From the NCBI RefSeq assembly GCF_023476645.1, contig NZ_JAMCOJ010000003.1:493049-557048 (forward strand): a stretch of 64,000 bases of DNA. Reading direction: 5' to 3'. Shown piece by piece: positions 35,016-42,866 of the stretch (positions are counted from its first letter, which is position 1; each line of letters starts with the position of its first letter). The notes beneath the pieces are model-generated. The model was not told where the DNA came from, made no database searches, and saw only the letters and a program-made list of their open reading frames with translations. The position numbers were made by a program, and so were the translations under genes. The stretch comes from Cellulophaga sp. 20_2_10. GTDB taxonomy: Bacteria > Bacteroidota > Bacteroidia > Flavobacteriales > Flavobacteriaceae.

Positions 35016-35763
35016 ATGGCAAAAATTACTATTAAACACCACAATATTACAGATCGTGGTGCTGCTTGCTTGGCATCTATAGCAGCAAACTACCAACTAC
35101 AAATGCCTATTGGGCGCATACGGCAATATGCCAGTAAAGACAAAAAAGGCACAAATGTTTTAGATTTAATCGAAGCCGCAGAAAAACTAGGTTTTGAAGC
35201 AAAAAGAGTAAGAGGAGAATTAGACAGTCTTTTTAAAATACCTAAACCAAGTATTGCTCATATTGTTGTCAAATAAGTATTACATCATTATGTAGTAATA
35301 TATGAGGTCACAAAGGGCTATATTAAAATTATGGATCCTGCTACGGGTAAAATGCACAAAAAATCCCATTAATAATTTTTAAAAGAATGGACAGGGGTTT
35401 TGGTTTTGCTATTGCCCAAGGAGTATTTTGTTGTGAGTAATGAGAAAGTGTCTGTTTATAAACGTTTTGGTTTCTACTTAAACCACACAAATTTGTATTG
35501 CTCCAAGCTTTTGTAGGTGCTTTAATCTATACTTTATTAGGTTTTTCTACATCTATTTATATACAAAAAATAACAGATTATGTATTAGGTTGTGGTAATG
35601 CTAAACTCTTAAATTTATTAAGTGTTGTATTGCTTATTTTATTGGTATTACAAATTGTAATAGGTGTTTTTAAAAATATGTTTCTTATTAAAAGCGGGCA
35701 ACAAATAGATGCTCGTTTAATTCTAGGGTATTACAAGCATTTACTAAAACCACATAGTTAATC
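35016..35763 (+). pseudogene. C39-peptidase ABC exporter, inactivated and 3'-truncated
   Basis: The N-terminal C39 peptidase domain is recognisable (ITDRGAACLASIAANY, then HHYVVIY...MDPATGKM with the catalytic His and Asp). The catalytic Cys of the DCG motif is Arg14. Lesions in order: TAA at 35274-35276 in frame before VLHHYVVIY, tandem TAA TAA at 35370-35375, and loss of one T around 35464-35468. That shift moves the frame to the one encoding LLQAFVGALIYTLLGFSTSIYIQK (from 35498). The gene ends at 35761-35763 within the first transmembrane part; the ATPase domain is missing. Intact relatives cleave double-glycine leaders and export the peptides. Confidence 0.88.
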
Positions 35764-35905
35764 ATACATAACTCTAAAAAAATATAGATTTTAATTGCAT
35801 TTTAGCTTTGCGTTAAAATTATCTCTTGGGTTAAGGGAATTATATTCTCTGTAAAAACAGAATCAAGCTAAAGCACACATATGTAATTAGCAAAGCTTTT
35901 TTAGG

Positions 35906-36558
35906 TTTAGTTCATTATATTTACCCAGTTATTTAAAATTTATTTAAAATTGATTTCTAAATCTAGTATAGACCAAGTTTACGAAACTGCTCGTTTAGAG
36001 GAGGTTATTGGCGATTTTGTACAGTTAAAAAAATCGGGCACCAACTTTAAAGGACTAAGTCCGTTTACAGATGAGCGTTCTCCTAGTTTTATGGTGTCTC
36101 CTGTAAAACAAATTTGGAAAGATTTTAGTAGTGGAAAAGGTGGTAATGTGGTTGCTTTTTTAATGGAGCACGAGCATTTTACCTATCCAGAAGCTATTAA
36201 ATACTTGGCGAAAAAGTATAATATAGAGATAGAAGAAACAGAACAGACAGACGAGCAAAAAGAACAGGCAGATGAAAAGGAGAGTATGTACTTGGTGTCT
36301 GAGTATGCACAAAAGTATTTTTCAGAAGTCCTTTGGGAGCGCGAGCTGGGTAAGGCTATTGGTTTAAGCTATTTTAGAGAACGTGGCTTTACAGACGATA
36401 CTATTAAAAGTTTTAGTTTAGGTTATTGTTTAGATCAGTGGGATTCTTTTACAAATACTGCTTTAGATAAAAAATATAAGTTAGAGTATTTAGAAAAAAC
36501 TGGTTTGTCTATTGTTAAAAAGCAAGAAGGACAAGAGGATCGGAAATTTGATAGATTT
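35906..36558 (+). repeat. Direct repeat, right copy (dnaG promoter and 5' region)
   Basis: Counterpart of 31847-32488. It includes TATATTTA (35916-35923), a possible -7 element, the TTG start at 35950, and codons for residues 1-203. The 35764-35905 stretch before it is AT-rich and shows no gene. Confidence 0.93.
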
Positions 36559-37923
36559 AAAGGGCGTGTAATGTTCCCTATACAGTCTATGAGCGGTAGG
36601 GTCTTGGGTTTTGGTGGTCGTATTTTAACAAACGATAAAAAGGCAGCCAAATATTTAAATTCACCAGAGAGTGATATTTACCATAAAAGTAAAGTTCTTT
36701 ACGGTATATACCACGCCAAACAAGCAATTGCAAAAGAGGATAATTGCTATTTGGTAGAAGGGTATACAGATGTAATACAATTTCATCAAAGAGGAATACA
36801 TAACGTTGTAGCTTCTAGTGGTACGGCATTAACTCCAGACCAAATACGATTAGTAAATAGACTTACTAAAAATATAACTGTTTTGTTTGATGGTGATGCG
36901 GCTGGTCTAAGAGCATCTTTACGTGGTATAGATTTAATTCTAGAGCAGGGGATGAATGTTAGGGTTTGTACTTTTCCTGAAGGTGAAGATCCTGATAGCT
37001 TTGCTAAAAACAATTCATTAGAAGATGTACTTGCTTATCTAGAAAGTAACTCTAAAGATTTTATACAGTTTAAGGCTTCCCTATTAATTAAGGAAACTGC
37101 AAACGATCCTATAAAGAAAGCGGAAACCGTACGTGATATTGTAAATAGTATTTCTAAAATTCCAGACAGAATTAAGAAAGAAATTTACATACAAGAATGT
37201 GCTCAGTTAATGAATATTTCTGAAGCTGTTCTTTTTAATACGCTTGCGCAGATTGGTAAAAAAGATATTGCTGATGTAGAGAAAAAACAGAAGCAAGAGC
37301 AAAAACCTTTCCAGGTAGTTAAGAATGAAGCAGTACAAGAGAAACTAGATGTACAGTACGTTTTAGAGAAAAAAATTATAGAATTACTTTTGTTGTATGG
37401 GGATACTACGCAGGAGTTTGATGATTTATTGCTAAAGGAAGACGAGAAGGGAGACTTAATTCTAGAAAAAGAGGTAGTACAAGCTAGAGTGTTTGAGAAA
37501 ATTTTCTTAGACCTTCAAGAAGATGAAATTGAACTTACAAATGCTAAGTTTAAGGATATATACTATAAGTTGATTGAAAATTTAAATGAAAAAGAACATT
37601 TTGAGGCCAATAGATTTATAGGCGAATTAAATCAGGATTTAGTATCAGAAATTTCATCAATTCTAATGGAGGAAGAAAAATATATATTGCATGACTGGGG
37701 GCGCAAAGAAATTTACCCAAAAGCAAAATCTGTTGGAGTTGGTCAATTGGTTAGTGAAACTATTTTAACATTACGCTGTTATTTAATTAAAAAACGAATA
37801 GGCGAACTGCAAGAGCAAACGCAGGATCCAAATGCAGACCATAAAGAGATCTTACAAGAAATTATGAATTACTTAAGCTTAAACTCCTTACTTGGTAAAA
37901 AGTTGGCAAGAGTATTATCTTAG
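35950..37923 (+). CDS. dnaG: DNA primase
   Basis: 657 residues. An N-terminal zinc-finger-like domain (1-~100) is followed by the RNA-polymerase/Toprim core with GRVMFPIQSMSGRVLGFGGR near residue 205, YLVEGYTDVI (Toprim Glu) near 264 and FDGDAAG (DxD) near 314. A C-terminal helicase-binding-like region lies at ~430-657. The zinc ligands (Cys40, His43, Cys61, Cys64 in E. coli) are Ser37, Thr40, Asp58 and Ser61 here, so this domain cannot bind zinc in the usual way. TTG start at 35950. Its first 203 codons are duplicated 4 kb upstream; this copy is intact and presumably the working gene. Confidence 0.94.
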   Translation: MISKSSIDQVYETARLEEVIGDFVQLKKSGTNFKGLSPFTDERSPSFMVSPVKQIWKDFSSGKGGNVVAFLMEHEHFTYPEAIKYLAKKYNIEIEETEQTDEQKEQADEKESMYLVSEYAQKYFSEVLWERELGKAIGLSYFRERGFTDDTIKSFSLGYCLDQWDSFTNTALDKKYKLEYLEKTGLSIVKKQEGQEDRKFDRFKGRVMFPIQSMSGRVLGFGGRILTNDKKAAKYLNSPESDIYHKSKVLYGIYHAKQAIAKEDNCYLVEGYTDVIQFHQRGIHNVVASSGTALTPDQIRLVNRLTKNITVLFDGDAAGLRASLRGIDLILEQGMNVRVCTFPEGEDPDSFAKNNSLEDVLAYLESNSKDFIQFKASLLIKETANDPIKKAETVRDIVNSISKIPDRIKKEIYIQECAQLMNISEAVLFNTLAQIGKKDIADVEKKQKQEQKPFQVVKNEAVQEKLDVQYVLEKKIIELLLLYGDTTQEFDDLLLKEDEKGDLILEKEVVQARVFEKIFLDLQEDEIELTNAKFKDIYYKLIENLNEKEHFEANRFIGELNQDLVSEISSILMEEEKYILHDWGRKEIYPKAKSVGVGQLVSETILTLRCYLIKKRIGELQEQTQDPNADHKEILQEIMNYLSLNSLLGKKLARVLS

Positions 37924-37942
37924 ATTTTTATTGTAAAATTTA

Positions 37943-39076
37943 TTAGAATTTAGTCCACCAGTCTAAATAGGTATTGTTGTTATTTTTTACTACAATCTCT
38001 TCTCCAATTTCGGGGGTAATTACTTCTAAGTTAAGTTCGTTGGCTTTTGCTTTTAAGCGCGTAATTGGGTCTGTCCAATCATGTAACGCTAATTTAAAAC
38101 CTGCCCAATGTATGGGCATTATCTTTTTAGCTTTAATATCTAAGCCTGCCTGTGCTGTTTCTTCTGGCATCATGTGTATGTCTGCCCACATTTTATTGTA
38201 TTGTCCGCATTCCATTAAAGCAATATCAAACGGCCCATATTTATCACCTATTTCTTTAAAGTGTGGTGCGTAGCCGCTATCACCGCTAAAATAAATGTTA
38301 TCTTCTTTAGATTGTATAACCCAAGAACTCCAAAGTGTACTTTGGTTGTTGCTAAGTTTTCTGCCAGAGAAATGTTGTGCAGGGGTACACACAAAAGTTA
38401 AACTTTCTAATGTAACATCTTGCCACCAGTCTAACTCTGTTATTTTGTTTGTTGGTACGCCCCAAGCCTCTAAATGTACGCCTACGCCAAGCGGCACATA
38501 AAAATGATTGGTCTTGTCTTTTATTTTTAATATTGTTTCGTAATCTAAGTGATCATAATGATCATGAGAGAAAAGAACAGCATCTATATGGGTTAGTTTT
38601 TCTAATGGTAAAGGAAATTCTTTATTAAATCTATTGCCGCCTAAAAGTGGGTGTGGAGCTGCCACTTTGCTAAGCATAGGATCTAGTAGTATGTTTTTAC
38701 CATCGATCTGCAGTAAAAAAGAAGAGTGGCCATACCATATTAAACGCGTGTCTTTATTGTAGTTAGCAACGCTAGTAGAATCTATTTTAAGAGCTTTAAT
38801 GTCTTTGTTAGGTCTGCCGTTAGGTACTTTTGTTGTAAAAAATTTATAAGCTAGCGAAAGTGTTTCAGAAAAACTTAAATCCTTAGGAACAGGTAGTTTG
38901 TTGTTAAATTTACCGTCTTTGTATTGTTCAGACTGTTGATATGTAATTTTTCGTTCTTTAGAGACATCACCACCAAAGCTTGGATAAAAACTGGTAAACA
39001 AAAAGTATATAACTATTAGTAAGCCTACTATACCTAAGATTGAAATTAACATTTTTTTTAAAATTTGTTTTAGCAT
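37943..39076 (-). CDS. Membrane-anchored MBL-fold metallohydrolase
   Basis: 377 residues with an N-terminal transmembrane segment (ILGIVGLLIVIYFLFTSFY, ~12-31). The metallo-beta-lactamase motif FSHDHYDHLD is near residue 168, with further metal ligands in CTPAQHFSGR near 235, YFSGDSGYAPHF near 264 and PIHWAGFKLALHDW near 326. It resembles the NAPE-PLD/UlaG branch of phospholipase-D-like or lactonase-like enzymes (DUF-type RomA proteins). The substrate is unknown; action on membrane lipids is plausible given the anchor. ATG start. Confidence 0.82.
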   Translation of the reverse strand: MLKQILKKMLISILGIVGLLIVIYFLFTSFYPSFGGDVSKERKITYQQSEQYKDGKFNNKLPVPKDLSFSETLSLAYKFFTTKVPNGRPNKDIKALKIDSTSVANYNKDTRLIWYGHSSFLLQIDGKNILLDPMLSKVAAPHPLLGGNRFNKEFPLPLEKLTHIDAVLFSHDHYDHLDYETILKIKDKTNHFYVPLGVGVHLEAWGVPTNKITELDWWQDVTLESLTFVCTPAQHFSGRKLSNNQSTLWSSWVIQSKEDNIYFSGDSGYAPHFKEIGDKYGPFDIALMECGQYNKMWADIHMMPEETAQAGLDIKAKKIMPIHWAGFKLALHDWTDPITRLKAKANELNLEVITPEIGEEIVVKNNNNTYLDWWTKF

Positions 39077-39171
39077 ATTTAAGGCTAGTACATTTTTACT
39101 GTAAATTTAAATATCTACGGGAGTTAAACAGCATTCTTTATACTAATTTTAATATTTCATTTATAAAAAGC

Positions 39172-39198
39172 AAAAAACCAGCGAAATGCTGGTTTTTT
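39172..39198. terminator. Bidirectional terminator between the MBL-fold and response regulator genes
   Basis: A perfect 11-bp stem, AAAAAACCAGC (39172-39182) and complement (39188-39198), with a 5-base loop. A/T tracts on both sides allow function on either strand. It lies just after the minus-strand response regulator gene. Confidence 0.85.
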
Positions 39199-39222
39199 AA
39201 TTTAGTAAGAATTTTCTTTTTG

Positions 39223-39852
39223 CTAGAAAATATCTAAAGCTTTTGCTTGTTGTAATAAGTCTACCATATTATCTACGTTTAATTTTTTCATTAAACGAGC
39301 TTTGTAAGTACTAATGGTTTTTTCGTTTAAACCAAGACCTAAAGCAACATCTTTGTTTCTTTTTCCGCTAGCTAGCATTTTTAAAACTTCTATCTCTCTT
39401 GTAGATAGCTTTCTAAATAATCTTCTAGGTTTTTGTGTTCCTTCATCAAAGGCTAACCTTTGAGCAAGTTCATTTGTAATAAACATTTTACCATCACTAA
39501 TTTTTTCTAGTGCAGCAACTATGTAATCTAAATCTGCGTTCTTAGATAAATATCCTTGAGCACCAGCTCTAATAGAGCTAATAGCGTAAACATCTTCAGA
39601 CTGTCCACTGTACATAAGTACTTTAACATCTGGATGGTTCTTCTTCATCTTTCTTAAACAAGCAATCCCATTAATTTCAGGGAAATCCATCTCTAACATT
39701 AAGACATCTGGGGTTTCTTTTTCCAGTTTCTCAAAAAGTTCTGAAGAAGATTTAGCAGTGCCAATTACTTTAAATCCCGTCTCCATACTCAACATCTGCG
39801 TAATGCCCACTTGCACAACAGGGTGACTATCTGCAATAAATACTGTTTTCAT
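39223..39852 (-). CDS. LuxR/NarL-type response regulator with Glu at the phosphoacceptor site
   Basis: 209 residues: receiver domain (1-~120) and C-terminal LuxR HTH (~145-209, KLSTREIEVLKMLASGKRNKDVALGLGLNEKTISTYKARLMKKL). In the receiver the usual phospho-Asp is replaced by Glu54 (LMLEMDFPEING) and the second acidic residue of the DD pair is Ser9 (IADSHP). Lys104 and Ser82 are kept. Glu can mimic a phosphorylated Asp, so the protein may act without a kinase (inference). No histidine kinase is adjacent. The 170 bp before it (39853-40022) hold no further gene. Confidence 0.88.
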   Translation of the reverse strand: MKTVFIADSHPVVQVGITQMLSMETGFKVIGTAKSSSELFEKLEKETPDVLMLEMDFPEINGIACLRKMKKNHPDVKVLMYSGQSEDVYAISSIRAGAQGYLSKNADLDYIVAALEKISDGKMFITNELAQRLAFDEGTQKPRRLFRKLSTREIEVLKMLASGKRNKDVALGLGLNEKTISTYKARLMKKLNVDNMVDLLQQAKALDIF

Positions 39853-40022
39853 TTTTTTTGGTTTTAATTAAATTTAAGCATAACCTACCAGTATTAAACT
39901 AATTCTGACAAGTGATGTAAGGTTAAATTGTATGTTTGTTCAACAAAAATGATACTTTTTTGTTAGATTTTACTATTATTTAACTTTTTTTCGTTTTACA
40001 ATACGTTATTCGGGATGACTGA

Positions 40023-40811
40023 CTATTTTAAGTCATTTGGAATCTCACAAATAGGTATTGGATTCATTTTGTGTTGGTTAGCACTGTTTAGTTTTTTGTA
40101 TAGCACAAAGACTTCTTTTTGTCTCCCTGTAAAATCATTTTCTGTTTTTTTCTTACTATCCTCTAGCATAGCCCATTCTAATTCTGGGTACGATGCTCCA
40201 ATTTGGTCTTCGTCTGTTCTATCATCTCCCCAAAGTCCGTCTGTAGGAGCAGCTTTAATTATATCAGAATTAATGCCTGCTAACTCCGCAATTGCATATA
40301 CTTCGCTTTTCATTAAATCAGCAATAGGACTTATATCTACACCGCCATCACCATATTTAGTATAAAAACCTACACCAAAGTCTTCTACTTTATTACCTGT
40401 ACCCGCAACTAGGTAGCCGTGCAACCCAGCAAAATAGTATAAAGTTGTCATTCTTAATCTTGCTCTTGCGTTTGCTAAAGACAAAAAGCGTTCATCTTCG
40501 TTCTCAACTCCTGGTAATGTTTCAATAAAACTATCAAATACTGGTGTTAAGTTAACTTCAAGTCTTTTAACGTTGCTAAAGTTATCCTGTAGCCAGTCTA
40601 TGTGTTTGCTAGCTCTGCTTACTTGGCTAAGCGCTTGGTGTATTGGCATTTCTAAGCAAAGCAACTCTAATCCTGTTTTTGCACAAAGGGTAGAAGTTAC
40701 TGCAGAGTCTATTCCTCCAGATATTCCTATTACAAATCCTTTTATGTTTGCTTTGGTTGCATAATCCTTAAGCCACTGTACAATATGGTTGGTTACTTTT
40801 TCTGTTTGCAT
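40023..40811 (-). CDS. nadE: NAD+ synthase, ammonia-dependent type
   Basis: Amidates nicotinic acid adenine dinucleotide to NAD. 262 residues, lacking the glutaminase domain. The PP-loop GISGGIDSAVTSTLCA is near residue 29, GTGNKVEDFGVGFYTKYGDGGVDISPIADL near 137 and APTDGLW near 184. ATG start, divergent from gldB. The nadE-gldB-gldC neighbourhood is also known from Flavobacterium (from memory), which supports the gld calls. Confidence 0.94.
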   Translation of the reverse strand: MQTEKVTNHIVQWLKDYATKANIKGFVIGISGGIDSAVTSTLCAKTGLELLCLEMPIHQALSQVSRASKHIDWLQDNFSNVKRLEVNLTPVFDSFIETLPGVENEDERFLSLANARARLRMTTLYYFAGLHGYLVAGTGNKVEDFGVGFYTKYGDGGVDISPIADLMKSEVYAIAELAGINSDIIKAAPTDGLWGDDRTDEDQIGASYPELEWAMLEDSKKKTENDFTGRQKEVFVLYKKLNSANQHKMNPIPICEIPNDLK

Positions 40812-40839
40812 TGAATTCCTTTATTACGTTGAAAACCGT

Positions 40840-40847
40840 TAACTTTG
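40840..40847 (+). promoter_or_regulatory. gldB: Candidate -7 element for gldB
   Basis: TAACTTTG matches TAnnTTTG, 60 bp before the gldB start. The nearest TTG boxes lie 8 or 26 bp upstream, outside the best spacing. Confidence 0.35.
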
Positions 40848-40907
40848 TATTCCGTAAAAATAAACTGTAACATTCTAATATTAAAATGATACCGTAATTA
40901 CTTTTAA

Positions 40908-41873
40908 ATGAGACAACCATTTTATATACTTTTTTTTGTTTTTACTCTTTTTTTGAGTTGTAAACAAGAATCCAAGGAAGCAAAAGAGATAGCTAAAGTT
41001 ACTGTTACCTTAGATATTTCTAGATTTGACAGAGAAATTGCTGATGCTAAACCAGCAGATATTCCTGCGCTAAAAGAGAAGTATCCTTACTTATTTCCGT
41101 TGCAATACCCAGATAGTATATGGGTCGAAAAATTAAGAGATACATTACAAATTTCTTTGTTAAAAGAAGTTAATTTAGCTTTTGGCGATTTTAAAAAGGA
41201 GTCTCAAGACTTAAAAATGTTTTACCAACACGTAAAATATTTTTTCCCAGAAGAAGTAGAGCCTAAGGTTGTTACAGTTATATCTGATGTTAACTACAAT
41301 AGTCCTGTTATACTAACAGATAATCTTTTGTTATTAGGGTTAGATAATTACTTAGGTAGTGATCATATGTTTTACCAAGGATTACAAAATTACATAGCAG
41401 AAGGTCTAGATAAAAAATACCTTATTACAGATGTTGCCAATGCTTTTGCAAAAAAAGTAGTTCCTTACCCTACAAGAGACAGGACGTTTTTGGGTCAGTT
41501 GGTATATTATGGTAAGGAGTTGTACGTAAAAGATAAATTAATACCTTTTGTGACCGACGCAGAAAAAATTAAATATAGTCAAGAAGATTTAGATTGGGCC
41601 TTTGTTAATGAAGAACAGATATGGCGTAATTGTATAGAAAACCAATATTTGTACAGCACAGATAAAAATTTAAATAAGCGTTTTTTAGATCCTGCGCCTT
41701 TTTCTAAGTTTCAGTTAGAATTAGATAGTGAGTCACCAGGAAGACTAGGTCGTTTTTTAGGATGGCAAATAGTGCGTTCTTTTATGAGTAATAATGAAGT
41801 AACTTTGCAGCAGATGCTAAATTTGTCTGCTGAAGAAATTTTTAAGAAATCTAATTATAAACCGAAGAGATAA
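40908..41873 (+). CDS. gldB: Gliding motility lipoprotein GldB
   Basis: 321 residues. The signal sequence ends FLSC, a lipobox, giving a lipoprotein of the periplasmic side of the membrane. VTLDISRFDREI near residue 32, PYLFPLQYPDSIW near 60 and GRLGRFLGWQIVRSFM near 283 match the GldB family. GldB is needed for gliding and for the type IX secretion-linked machinery in Flavobacterium. Its stop overlaps the gldC start by one base, as in known gldBC pairs. Confidence 0.9.
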   Translation: MRQPFYILFFVFTLFLSCKQESKEAKEIAKVTVTLDISRFDREIADAKPADIPALKEKYPYLFPLQYPDSIWVEKLRDTLQISLLKEVNLAFGDFKKESQDLKMFYQHVKYFFPEEVEPKVVTVISDVNYNSPVILTDNLLLLGLDNYLGSDHMFYQGLQNYIAEGLDKKYLITDVANAFAKKVVPYPTRDRTFLGQLVYYGKELYVKDKLIPFVTDAEKIKYSQEDLDWAFVNEEQIWRNCIENQYLYSTDKNLNKRFLDPAPFSKFQLELDSESPGRLGRFLGWQIVRSFMSNNEVTLQQMLNLSAEEIFKKSNYKPKR

Positions 41874-42208
41874 TGTCAAAAATACATACATCAGAGATTA
41901 AATTAACTGTTGGGCTAGATGAAAACAGAGTACCAGAAACCTTAAACTGGTCTGCGCAAGATGGTGGTATAGAGAATGAGGAAGTAAAAGCTATGCTTTT
42001 ATCTGTGTGGGATAATAAAAACCAAGAGTCTCTAAAGATAGATTTATGGACAAAGGATATGCCTGTAGATGAAATGAAGGTGTTTTTTCATCAGACACTT
42101 GTATCTATGTCTGATACATTTTTAAAGGCAACACAAGATGAGAAGATGACAGCTACAATGAAAGATTTTTGCGATTATTTTGCTGAAAAACTTGAACTTA
42201 AGAAATAA
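41873..42208 (+). CDS. gldC: Gliding motility protein GldC
   Basis: 111 residues, no signal peptide, so cytoplasmic. SKIHTSEIKLTVGLDENRVPETLNWSA at the N-terminus and LWTKDMPVDEMKVFFHQTL near residue 58 are characteristic of GldC, a small accessory gliding protein. It is translationally coupled to gldB by a 1-bp overlap and followed by a terminator. Confidence 0.92.
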   Translation: MSKIHTSEIKLTVGLDENRVPETLNWSAQDGGIENEEVKAMLLSVWDNKNQESLKIDLWTKDMPVDEMKVFFHQTLVSMSDTFLKATQDEKMTATMKDFCDYFAEKLELKK

Positions 42209-42226
42209 AATTATTGTTTTAAAACT

Positions 42227-42256
42227 AAAAACTCCCAGAGAAATCTGGGAGTTTTT
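42227..42256. terminator. Bidirectional terminator after gldC
   Basis: A perfect 13-bp stem, AAAAACTCCCAGA (42227-42239) with its complement (42244-42256), a GAAA loop and a T run. It is shared by gldC and the convergent lipoprotein gene. Confidence 0.9.
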
Positions 42257-42276
42257 TTGTGATACAAGTTGTGAGC

Positions 42277-42852
42277 TTATTCTACTGTAATAGAAAAAGT
42301 TTGCTCTATATCTGTTGCTCCACCGGCATCTGCAGTAGTACCATCGTTTGGCTTTTTAGGCTCGTGTCTTAACGTTACGCCTAATGTTGCTGCACCAGCA
42401 TTAGTAGTAGATAGTGTAAACTTTAATCCAACAGGATTGCCATCTTCATCCATATCTGTGTAGGCTGTACCACTAATAGCTCCAGAAACAGCATAAAAGA
42501 ATTGGTGATCATCATCTTCTTCTGCAACTTCTAAAGTAATATCTTCAGCAGGACTTTCAGTTTCATTAAGTAAAGTAATTGTACCATTGTAGGTTGTGTT
42601 AGCTGCTAAGTTTTCAACTGTGATTACGGGAGCGCTTGGGCCATCAGCGCCATCATCATCTTTAGACATTAGAGTAATTGCTGTTCCTCCTGCTTCCGGT
42701 GTAAGTTTTACTATTACTGTTGTTATTACTTCTTCTTCATTTAATGCTTCTGGTGTATCGTCATCATCGGAACATGAGATTAAGGCAATACTAGAGAATG
42801 CAATGATGCTTACTTTTTTAATGTTCTTGAAAATTGTGTTTGTTGTAGTCAT
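42277..42852 (-). CDS. Small lipoprotein linked to a TonB receptor
   Basis: 191 residues. The signal peptide ends ALISC followed by Ser-Asp-Asp-Asp-Asp, a lipoprotein site with an acidic tether typical of surface-exposed Bacteroidota lipoproteins. The rest is beta-rich and acidic (LTPEAGGTAITL, EDDDHQFFYAVSG, TLGVTLRHEPKKP). Such proteins are often labelled 'type 1 periplasmic binding fold', but the function is not established. It lies 14 bp after the TonB receptor gene, in the same operon, and probably assists binding of the receptor's ligand. Confidence 0.72.
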   Translation of the reverse strand: MTTTNTIFKNIKKVSIIAFSSIALISCSDDDDTPEALNEEEVITTVIVKLTPEAGGTAITLMSKDDDGADGPSAPVITVENLAANTTYNGTITLLNETESPAEDITLEVAEEDDDHQFFYAVSGAISGTAYTDMDEDGNPVGLKFTLSTTNAGAATLGVTLRHEPKKPNDGTTADAGGATDIEQTFSITVE

Positions 42853-42866
42853 TTTTGTTATTTGTA

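Larger units (their letters stand above)
31847..35905. mobile_element. Insertion bounded by a partial dnaG duplication, carrying a decayed peptide-export cassette
   Basis: A 642-base copy of the dnaG promoter and 5' end (31847-32488) precedes ~3.4 kb of foreign content and then the intact dnaG, whose matching stretch is 35906-36558. The content is HlyD adaptor, broken HTH regulator, CPBP protease and broken C39-ABC transporter. No integrase, transposase or terminal inverted repeats are seen. The structure is what single-crossover integration of a circular DNA with a dnaG 5' fragment would leave. The element type is inference. Confidence 0.6.

Noticed and set aside
32619..35382. Similarity between AT-rich stretches near 32620 and 35361 (AAAAATCCC...AATTTTT)
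   Set aside because: About 21 matching bases in AT-rich DNA with an indel, and the right one is explained by coding sequence of the C39 domain; not convincing as an attachment repeat.
35498..35761. 87-codon frame starting MLQAFVGALIY
   Set aside because: It is the frameshifted membrane-domain remnant of the C39-ABC pseudogene, not an independent membrane protein.
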